Source: Pseudomonadota bacterium
GTDB taxonomy: Bacteria; Desulfobacterota; Desulfobacteria; Desulfobacterales; Desulfobacteraceae
Direction: 5' to 3'
Length of the DNA stretch: 39,140 nt
NCBI GenBank assembly: GCA_018821535.1
Contig: JAHJLV010000005.1
Span: 1 to 39,140 of the forward strand
The translations under genes were made by a program, and so were the position numbers. Below the pieces are notes generated by a model. The model worked only from the letters and a program-made list of their open reading frames with translations. It was not told where the DNA came from and did no database searches. Below are positions 33,033 to 39,140 of the stretch, piece after piece (position 1 is the stretch's first letter; each line of letters opens with the position of its first letter).

Positions 33033-33518
33033 TTATTCTGTATCAGACGGCCAGATACCGGTCGGACGATATTTAAGCTGAAGGCCCTTTAAAAAATTAC
33101 GCAGGACCTGATCTTTGCATTCCCGGTAGTGCCTGTTATCCGGCTTTCTAAAAAAAGCGCTCAGCTCATGCTTGCTGATCCTGACCCCTGCCAGCGCAAG
33201 AATATCCAGAATATCTTCAGCCTGCAGATCCAGTGCGATTCTTAATTTTCTGAAAATAATATTATTGGTCAGGCGGGTCTCAGGCTCGGGTTTCGGGCCT
33301 TTTTTCCCGCCTCTTTTTTCCTCAATCAGGCCGTTGAGAAAAATGGCCAGTTGAATATCCGTGCATTCCTGAAATGCCGGATCATCCTCTTTTTTAAGCC
33401 AGTCACTGATCCAGGCCCGGCTGACTTCCAGGCCGCCAAGGCCGCAGATCGCCATCATTTTTGAATCATCAAGATCAAAAATATAGCGGATTCGGCGCAG
33501 AATATCATTATTGTTCAT
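33033..33518 (-). CDS. DUF1456 (YehS-type) protein
   Basis: 161 residues consisting of two related helical repeats, about 3-68 (NNDILRRIRYIFDLDDSKMM) and 84-150 (NNIIFRKLRIALDLQAEDIL), separated by a basic GGKKGPKPEPE linker. Each repeat has the N-N-x-I/L-x-R-x-I/L-R start of the family. The size and duplication match E. coli YehS. Function is unknown. Its start overlaps the stop of the acetyltransferase gene by 4 bases, so the two are coupled. Confidence 0.85.
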   Translation of the reverse strand: MNNNDILRRIRYIFDLDDSKMMAICGLGGLEVSRAWISDWLKKEDDPAFQECTDIQLAIFLNGLIEEKRGGKKGPKPEPETRLTNNIIFRKLRIALDLQAEDILDILALAGVRISKHELSAFFRKPDNRHYRECKDQVLRNFLKGLQLKYRPTGIWPSDTE

Positions 33519-34000
33519 GCTGTTTTCCTGTTAAATAAAAAACCATGGTCATTGATGGACGTGTTGCTTTTCTCTGAATAGTCACCTGATGTATAAGACG
33601 AGATCACTTTTTTCCAGAATATCTGTGCCGGATTATTGTGTGCGGTTACGGCAACTTCCCAGCACCCTTCAAACCGGGAAAAAACATATTCTGCCAGTTT
33701 GCGGCCGTATCCTTTTCCTTCAAGGCCCTTTTGAATATAAAACTCTGCAATTGCCCGGCCGGACGGATTAAACCGCAGATGCCTGTTCACCACAGCAAAA
33801 CCTGCAATATCGTCATTTTTTTTCAGGACATATACCTGGCAGTCTTCTGTGATGACATCCTGTCCCAGATTCTTCACCGCCTTTTCCTGCCAGGCCTTTA
33901 TATTTCTGATATCATAATACCGGCTCATATAGTTTAAATATTTTTTAAAGGCCGGTATAATATCTTCAATTTGATCTGTTTTGCCGATGAGATACATCAT
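33515..34000 (-). CDS. GNAT-family N-acetyltransferase
   Basis: 161 residues from ATG 34000, ten bases after the helicase stop; a longer frame to 34171 would lie inside the helicase gene and is a shadow. The GNAT core is visible: CQVYVLKKNDDIAGFAVVNR (strands 2-4), AIAEFYIQKGLEGKGYGRKL (acetyl-CoA-binding Q/R-x-x-G-x-G-like motif EGKGYGRKL) and TAHNNPAQIFWKKVISSY (family end). It would transfer an acetyl group to an amine; substrate unknown. It is probably cotranscribed with the helicase and the DUF1456 gene. Confidence 0.82.
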   Translation of the reverse strand: MMYLIGKTDQIEDIIPAFKKYLNYMSRYYDIRNIKAWQEKAVKNLGQDVITEDCQVYVLKKNDDIAGFAVVNRHLRFNPSGRAIAEFYIQKGLEGKGYGRKLAEYVFSRFEGCWEVAVTAHNNPAQIFWKKVISSYTSGDYSEKSNTSINDHGFLFNRKTA

Positions 34001-34010
34001 ATGGTGTCTG

Positions 34011-35378
34011 CTATCTTTTTTTTCCTGAACCCGTCTTTTTTGCACCGCCTTTTTTAGAGGACTGCTGAAAAAATGTTCTGGAACGGGTTTTGTTTTTCGT
34101 TTCAGACTGGGGTTTGGGTTTTGGCGCCAACGCTTTTGCCGGCGATTTTGATGCTTTCTTTTTATCAACAAGCTCTTTTAAGGCTTTGTCTGCTTTTTTC
34201 TCGCTGGCAGGATCATTGGGGCGGTATAAAACAAAATCCGGCGCTTTTCCGCCCTCTGTGAAACCGCCCACTTCATCTTCCGGAATCTTGTAGCCCAGCA
34301 GTTTTTCAATGGCTTTCAAACAGGGTTTTTCATCCCGGCTGACAAAAGAAATGGCAATCCCGCTGACCCCGGCCCGGCCCGTGCGGCCGATCCGATGGAT
34401 ATAATCCTCCGCAGCCTTGGGCATATCATAATTCACCACATGGGGCAGGTTGCTGATGTCCAGCCCCCTTGCCGCCACATCTGTTGCCACAAGAATACGG
34501 ATCTGCCCCTGTTTAAATTCATTCAGTGTCCGGGTTCTGAAAGACTGGCTCTTGTTGCCATGCAGGGCAGCTGCACTGATTTTCTCTGCTGCCAGTTTTT
34601 CTGTAAGCTTGTTTGCCCCGTGTTTTGTGCGGACAAACACCAGGGCCTGTTCCCAGCGCTGCCTTGTGATCAGGTGAATGAGCAGGGCGCGCTTGTTTGA
34701 CTGGTCCACCAGATGCACTTTCTGGATCACAGCTTCCGCAGCTTTTTTATCCGGGGTCTCTTCTATAAAGTCCGGTTCCTTGAGCATCTGGTTTGCAAGA
34801 TTACGAATCTGCTGGGTATATGTAGCGGAAAACAGCATGGTCCGGCGCTCCATCGGAACCAGATCCAGAATTTGAGATATCTCCTGGCTGAACCCTAAAT
34901 CCAGCATCCGGTCCGCTTCATCAAAAACAAGAAAATCTATCCCTGAAAGATCCACATCACGATGCTCCGCCAGATCCAGAAGTCTTCCCGGTGTTGCCAC
35001 AAGCACATCAATCCCGCGTTTGAGCCGGTCAATCTGGGGTCCGATATTCACCCCGCCATACACCACTGTGCAGCGGATGGACACCCTGCGCCCGTATGCC
35101 TTGATCGTTTCTCCCACCTGAAGCGCAAGCTCCCGGGTCGGGGCAAGCACAAGGGCTCTGGGATGTTTTCTTTTCACCTGCCCTCGGCTTAAGATCTCAA
35201 CCAGGGGAAGGACAAATGCATCTGTTTTCCCGGTTCCGGTCTGGGCCCGGGCAAGAATGTCTTTCCCCCCGAGGATTGCCGGAATTACCCGGTTCTGTAT
35301 GGGGGTAGGTGCTGTATAGCCCCTGGATTTAACAGCGCTGAGCAGTTCTGACCTGAGGCCAAGTTCATCAAATGACAT
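34011..35378 (-). CDS. DEAD-box ATP-dependent RNA helicase (RhlE type)
   Basis: 455 residues with the full DEAD-box motif series: Q motif GYTAPTPIQ, Walker A AQTGTGKT, PTRELA, TPGR, DEAD (VFDEADRMLD), SAT (FSATY), ARGLD and HRIGRTGRAG. A basic, Ala/Lys/Pro-rich tail (about 385-455) ends in GSGKKR and probably binds RNA. The order and sequence fit RhlE-like helicases that remodel ribosomal or messenger RNA, often in cold adaptation. AGGATAG is its ribosome site. It heads a three-gene unit with the acetyltransferase and DUF1456 genes. Confidence 0.95.
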   Translation of the reverse strand: MSFDELGLRSELLSAVKSRGYTAPTPIQNRVIPAILGGKDILARAQTGTGKTDAFVLPLVEILSRGQVKRKHPRALVLAPTRELALQVGETIKAYGRRVSIRCTVVYGGVNIGPQIDRLKRGIDVLVATPGRLLDLAEHRDVDLSGIDFLVFDEADRMLDLGFSQEISQILDLVPMERRTMLFSATYTQQIRNLANQMLKEPDFIEETPDKKAAEAVIQKVHLVDQSNKRALLIHLITRQRWEQALVFVRTKHGANKLTEKLAAEKISAAALHGNKSQSFRTRTLNEFKQGQIRILVATDVAARGLDISNLPHVVNYDMPKAAEDYIHRIGRTGRAGVSGIAISFVSRDEKPCLKAIEKLLGYKIPEDEVGGFTEGGKAPDFVLYRPNDPASEKKADKALKELVDKKKASKSPAKALAPKPKPQSETKNKTRSRTFFQQSSKKGGAKKTGSGKKR

Positions 35379-35473
35379 ATGCTATCCTGATTTTTTTATT
35401 TGTCCATTTCAATTCTTCCCAGGCATATATCATATAATATGGGAAAAGTCTTGTAACTTCCCGTACCTGAAAC

Positions 35474-36508
35474 TTATCTGTCATTCACCCGAATCACCAG
35501 CTTTCCGAAATTCTTTCCTTCCAGAAGACCGATAAATGCTTCCGGCGCATTTTCCAGGCCGTCCACCACATGTTCCCGATATTTAATCTTGCCTTCAGCA
35601 AGCCATTGGGACATCTGCTTTGCAAATTCAGGATACCTTGGGCCGTAATCATCAAAAACAATAAACCCCTGGATCTTGACCCGATTGACTAAAAATGCGC
35701 TCATCAGTGCAGATGAACGATCCGGACCTTCCGGAAGCCGGGTAAGATTATACTGGGAAATCAATCCGCACAGCGGAATTCTGGCCTTTGTATTTAAAAG
35801 CGGCAGGACAGCATCAAACACTTTTCCACCCACGCTTTCAAAATAAATATCAATGCCGTCAGGACAGGCGGCCTTCAGCTGTCGGGCAAAATCTTCGGAT
35901 CGATGATCAATACAGTCATCAAATCCCAGAACCTCTTTTGCATACTGGCATTTTTCACTTCCGCCGGCCACACCGACCACCCGGCAGCCTTTTATTTTTC
36001 CTGTCTGTCCCACAGTGGCGCCCACAGGTCCTGTGGCCGCAGCCACAACAATGGTTTCGCCTTCCCTGGGCTGGCCGATATCCATCAGTCCCATATACCC
36101 GGTAAATCCGGGCATGCCCATTATGCCCAGGGCATAGGACGGGTTCTGAGGGTCTTTTCCAAGCGGCATCAGACCTGCGCCATTGGAAATCATATAGTCC
36201 TGCCATCCGCTGTATCCCACGACCCAGTCGCCTTCCTTATATTTCGGGTGTTTTGACGCCACAACCTGACAGACCGTTGCACCGACAATCACCTCACCAA
36301 GCCCGACCGGTTCTGCATAGGATTTTGCGTCACTGATCCTTCCCCGCATGTAGGGGTCCAGGGAAAGATATTGTGTTTGCAGCAGGACCTGGCCCTCCTC
36401 CGGCTGTACCACCGGCACTTTTTCCAGACGAAAATTTTCCGGAACCGGCTTTCCAAACGGACGGGAAGCCAGGACAATACGACGATTCTGTTTTGTATTT
36501 TCAGACAT
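35474..36508 (-). CDS. CurA/YncB-type NADPH-dependent oxidoreductase (zinc-free MDR family)
   Basis: 344 residues. The N-terminal GroES-like domain carries LSLDPYMRGRISDAKSY, the signature of the zinc-independent leukotriene B4 dehydrogenase/CurA branch of medium-chain reductases. The Rossmann domain shows AAATGPVGATVGQTGKIKGC and VGVAGGSEKC for NADPH binding, then DIYFESVGGKVFDAVL. Enzymes of this branch reduce alpha,beta-unsaturated ketones and aldehydes. The start has AAGGAGG six bases upstream. It is divergent from trmL and is followed by the helicase operon. Confidence 0.92.
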   Translation of the reverse strand: MSENTKQNRRIVLASRPFGKPVPENFRLEKVPVVQPEEGQVLLQTQYLSLDPYMRGRISDAKSYAEPVGLGEVIVGATVCQVVASKHPKYKEGDWVVGYSGWQDYMISNGAGLMPLGKDPQNPSYALGIMGMPGFTGYMGLMDIGQPREGETIVVAAATGPVGATVGQTGKIKGCRVVGVAGGSEKCQYAKEVLGFDDCIDHRSEDFARQLKAACPDGIDIYFESVGGKVFDAVLPLLNTKARIPLCGLISQYNLTRLPEGPDRSSALMSAFLVNRVKIQGFIVFDDYGPRYPEFAKQMSQWLAEGKIKYREHVVDGLENAPEAFIGLLEGKNFGKLVIRVNDR

Positions 36509-36620
36509 GATACCTCCTTTACTGACATATATGATACGGTGCTTGCCAAAAAATCAGGTTCGGTATATTTAGAAACCGATGTCAATTAAGATCATCATTT
36601 TTTTGAATAAAACAAGAGCG

Positions 36621-37118
36621 ATGAATGAAATGGTTAAACTGCATATTGTTCTATTGGAACCTGAAATCCCCCAGAACACGGGCAACATCGGCAGAATCTG
36701 CAAGGCCATGAATGCGGTTCTGCATCTGATTGAACCTTTGGGCTTTTCCATTGAAGATAAATACCTGAAGCGGGCCGGCATGGATTACTGGAAAGATCTG
36801 GATGTAAATTATTATAAAAACCTTGCCGAGTTTCTGGTTAAAAATCCTGAAGGACAAAAGGTGTTTCTGTCCCAGAAGGCTGCCCATTCATGCGATACAT
36901 TCTGCTATTCATCCGAGGTTTATCTTGTGTTCGGCAAAGAATCAACAGGCTTGCCTGAAAACCTTCTCAAAGAACAAACAGATTCTTGTGTCCGCATCCC
37001 CATGACCAAAGGAACCCGATCTTTAAACATCGCCAATGCCGTTGCCATTTTATGCTATGAGGTCATGCGGCAGAACAATTTTGAGGGGCTAAAAACCAGT
37101 GGAACTATTCCTGCCTGA
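36621..37118 (+). CDS. trmL: tRNA (cytidine/uridine-34-2'-O)-methyltransferase TrmL
   Basis: 165 residues from ATG 36621; the longer frame from 36579 adds 14 residues not found in the family, and an ATG at 36630 is an alternative. The SPOUT knot motifs are present: PEIPQNTGNIGRICKAM, VFGKESTGLP and RIPMTKGTRSLNIANAVAIL. TrmL methylates the wobble ribose of leucine tRNAs. A strong terminator follows at 37172-37211. No partner gene is nearby. Confidence 0.92.
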   Translation: MNEMVKLHIVLLEPEIPQNTGNIGRICKAMNAVLHLIEPLGFSIEDKYLKRAGMDYWKDLDVNYYKNLAEFLVKNPEGQKVFLSQKAAHSCDTFCYSSEVYLVFGKESTGLPENLLKEQTDSCVRIPMTKGTRSLNIANAVAILCYEVMRQNNFEGLKTSGTIPA

Positions 37119-37171
37119 AAACCCGCATATTTTTAAAAATTTACGGTCTGTCAGGATTATTCACGACCTAT

Positions 37172-37211
37172 AAAAAAAGCTGACAGCAACTAATTTTTGT
37201 CAGCTTTTTTT
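37172..37211. terminator. Intrinsic terminator after trmL
   Basis: AAAAAAAGCTGACA (37172-37185) and TGTCAGCTTTTTTT (37198-37211) form a perfect 14-bp stem with a 12-base loop and a seven-T tail. The A run on the left makes it symmetrical and potentially active on both strands. Confidence 0.9.
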
Positions 37212-37391
37212 ACGAATCTTAATTTAAACCTATATTCAATATGTTAGCAGAATATCCGCATCATATCTCAAGCTGGCATATATTTTGATAGCTTTAAACT
37301 GTGGCAAGGCTGAACACTTCACTGAGGACAAGATGCGTTATTATAACTCAATGATGATTGATTTTATATGTTGAATATTTAAGGAGAAAAC

Positions 37392-38966
37392 ATGTTTTAC
37401 AAAACAAATGGATTTAAGCTGTGCATGGCGATTCTGATCGGAATTGCCATTTTTCTGTTGCCAAGACCGGAGGGGACACAGTTCAAAATAACCGGGGATC
37501 AGGATAAAATTCTTTTGCAGAATGTCAGTGAACATTTTTCAATGACTTCTGATAAAAAACCAGACTCATATATTGTCACGGCCAAAACCCCTGGAACATT
37601 TGAAGGCAGCGCCAGTTTCCTGAGCCAGCGTGCAAAAGACCTGAAAATGGATACGGTTCAGGTGGATTATGTTGACGGGCTTTCCCCCAAGGCAAAGCGG
37701 TTTCTTGCAATCCTTGCCGTTCTTGTCATATTATTTGTTATGGAACCTATCCCTCTGGAAATCACAGCTGTATGCATTGGGGCGTCCCTGGTCATCTTCC
37801 AGATCACGGATGTGAAAAATGCATGGGCACCTTACATGCATCCGGTTGTCATCTTTATCATGTGCTGCCTGATTTTTGCCATTGCTTTGGACAAGGCAGG
37901 ACTGACCAAGCGACTTGGATATTATATCATCAAAAAAGCAGGAACCAGTGTCACACGCTTTACATTTATCATTGCCATAGGGCTTGGGCTTGCATCGATG
38001 TTCATGCATGATGCTGCAGCAACTGCCGTGGGGATTGTTACCATGCTGCCCCTGATGCGCGCTGTCGGCATCGAACCCAATTCCAACACAGCCAAATTCA
38101 TGATGCTCTCCCTTCCATTTGCCTGTTCCGCCGGCGGAATGGGGTCATTGATCGGCGGGGGAAGATGCATGGTTTCAGCGGCATTTTTAAAAGAATTCAC
38201 CGGAATTGAAATCACTTTTTTCGACTGGATGCTTTATGCCATGCCTGCGGCACTGATCACTGTTCCTGCAGCCGTATTTGTCGTATATCTTGTATATCGG
38301 CCAGACCCCAAAATCAAACTGCCAGCGTTTGATGAAGAAATCGGACCCTTCACCCTGCTTGAAAAAAAGACCCTGATTATTGTTGCTGTCTCGTTTTTGC
38401 TCTGGCTGACCAAAGGACTTCACGGTGTGGATTATTCCGTTACCGGCATGCTGGGTGTCACAGCGCTCGTGCTGTTCGGTGTTCTCAAATGGCGGGATAT
38501 TAACGACAATATGGAATGGGGAACTGCACTCTTTATTTTCGGCGGGGGTATTTCCCTGGGGCTTGCCATGGGATATTCCGGCGCTGCTGAATATTTTGCG
38601 AACCTGTTTTTCCCGCTGATTCAGGGCAAAGGCTGGCTGGTGCTTTTCATCGGCGTGGGTGTTTTCGGTGCCCTGGTTACCAATGCCATGGCCAATGTTG
38701 CAGCGGCAGCCCTGATTCTGCCCATTGTTATTCCCATGGCCCAGCTTGAAGGTGTCAACCCGACCATCCTGGCCCTTTGCCTGGGGATGGCAACCTCTTT
38801 TGCCATGCTGCTGGTCATCGGATGTCCTCCAAACGCCATCTCATACAGCTACCGGTATTTTAAATCTTCGGATTTAACCAAAGCCGGGCTGGTTGCCACT
38901 CCGGTCCTGTTGAGCCTGCTGGTTCTTGTTGCTGCGGTGTGGTGGAGAATCGTGGGGTTAATTTAA
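37392..38966 (+). CDS. DASS/SLC13-family sodium-coupled anion transporter
   Basis: 524 residues with about eleven membrane segments, the fold of divalent-anion:Na+ symporters (sulfate, di- and tricarboxylates). Recognisable segments are MEPIPLEITAVCIGASLVIF, MFMHDAAATAVGIVTMLPLM, SLPFACSAGGMGSLIGGG and VTNAMANVAAAALILPIVIP. Between the first helix and the second lies an extra polar segment of about 80 residues (about 23-105) that would sit outside the membrane. Substrate cannot be fixed; sulfate or C4-dicarboxylate would suit a sulfate reducer. AAGGAG precedes the start. The next gene is a response regulator. Confidence 0.88.
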   Translation: MFYKTNGFKLCMAILIGIAIFLLPRPEGTQFKITGDQDKILLQNVSEHFSMTSDKKPDSYIVTAKTPGTFEGSASFLSQRAKDLKMDTVQVDYVDGLSPKAKRFLAILAVLVILFVMEPIPLEITAVCIGASLVIFQITDVKNAWAPYMHPVVIFIMCCLIFAIALDKAGLTKRLGYYIIKKAGTSVTRFTFIIAIGLGLASMFMHDAAATAVGIVTMLPLMRAVGIEPNSNTAKFMMLSLPFACSAGGMGSLIGGGRCMVSAAFLKEFTGIEITFFDWMLYAMPAALITVPAAVFVVYLVYRPDPKIKLPAFDEEIGPFTLLEKKTLIIVAVSFLLWLTKGLHGVDYSVTGMLGVTALVLFGVLKWRDINDNMEWGTALFIFGGGISLGLAMGYSGAAEYFANLFFPLIQGKGWLVLFIGVGVFGALVTNAMANVAAAALILPIVIPMAQLEGVNPTILALCLGMATSFAMLLVIGCPPNAISYSYRYFKSSDLTKAGLVATPVLLSLLVLVAAVWWRIVGLI

Positions 38967-39014
38967 CAGGCTAATTTAACATTCAATGGACAAACAAATA
39001 AGGAAATCATTCAA

Positions 39015-39140
39015 ATGATAAAGATACCTGCAAAAGTTTTAATTGTTGATGACGAAAAAGACTTCGTTGAGATGTTCTCCCTCCGGCTTGAAAACCAGGG
39101 TGAAAAAGTGTCTGTGGCCTATAGTGGAGAATCTGCTTTA
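39015..39140 (+). CDS. Response regulator, N-terminal fragment (cut by window edge)
   Basis: The first 42 codons of a receiver domain: strand 1 KVLIVDDEKDF with the acidic pocket, helix 1 (FVEMFSLRLENQG) and strand 2 (KVSVAYSGESAL). The phosphorylated aspartate and any output domain lie beyond the window. An AAGGAA ribosome site lies upstream of the ATG. It starts 48 bases after the anion transporter gene, so the two may be cotranscribed and functionally linked. Confidence 0.88.
   Translation, partial: MIKIPAKVLIVDDEKDFVEMFSLRLENQGEKVSVAYSGESAL

Noticed and set aside
34001..34171. N-terminal extension of the acetyltransferase frame
   Set aside because: It overlaps the helicase 3' end, is a Lys/Arg-rich shadow translation and is not part of the GNAT fold.
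35414..35445. TTCCCA...TGGGAA inverted repeat between the helicase and CurA-type genes as terminator
   Set aside because: Only six paired bases around a long loop and no convincing T run.
37274..37289. TGGCATATATTTTGAT upstream of the anion transporter as a sigma-54 promoter
   Set aside because: The -24 GG is present but the invariant -12 GC is replaced by GA at the required spacing.

Overview
The window looks like chromosome from an anaerobic, Gram-negative Desulfobacterota-type bacterium, probably Desulfobacteraceae-like. This is inferred from gene content: a two-gene 2-hydroxyacyl-CoA-dehydratase/activase system, NapH-like iron-sulfur protein, TonB-dependent receptors, PerR-KatG oxygen defence, FeoAB, and a PEP-CTERM-type surface protein. 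I cannot fix the genus. There are no rRNA or tRNA genes, no CRISPR array and no insertion sequence that I can see.

Layout. 1-138: start of an acyl-CoA dehydrogenase running off the left edge. 285-4016 (minus): katG and perR with near-palindromic Fur/PerR boxes, two small genes of unknown role, and the relic of a J-domain gene. 4073-6013 (plus): four small heat-shock protein genes arranged A-B-A'-B'. 6144-6689: rhomboid protease. 6708-17096 (plus): a cobalamin riboswitch with terminator controlling a ten-gene, almost gapless operon: a BtuF-CbiZ fusion, a second BtuF-like protein, BtuC, BtuD, then a complete TonB-energising set (DUF3450 protein, long TtpC-like ExbB, ExbB, ExbD, TonB, TPR protein). 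17127-21197: an iron block with an LbtU-type porin divergent from feoA-feoB-FeoB-associated protein; the shared promoter region carries DtxR/IdeR-like boxes. 21242-22017: a sigma-54-type promoter and a PEP-CTERM-type secreted protein. 22123-30506 (minus): a second cobalamin riboswitch and terminator controlling six tightly spaced genes: BtuB-like receptor, a second TonB-dependent receptor, an unknown membrane-anchored secreted protein, a NapH-like membrane iron-sulfur protein, an HgdB/double-cubane-like protein and its BadF/HgdC-type ATP-driven activase. 30590-37118: ordinary housekeeping genes (metallophosphoesterase, MCE-like lipoprotein, small STAS-like protein, DUF1456 protein, GNAT acetyltransferase, DEAD-box helicase, CurA-type reductase, TrmL). 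37392-39140: a DASS-family anion transporter and the start of a response regulator.

How it fits together. The two riboswitch operons face each other and jointly encode outer-membrane receptors, the TonB motor, periplasmic binding proteins and the inner-membrane ABC importer for corrinoids. The most unusual part is that the receptor operon continues, with overlapping genes, into an electron-transfer chain whose known relatives perform ATP-driven low-potential reductions. I propose this serves reduction or remodelling of imported corrinoid; this is inference from shared riboswitch control and gene overlap, not from any recognised family function.
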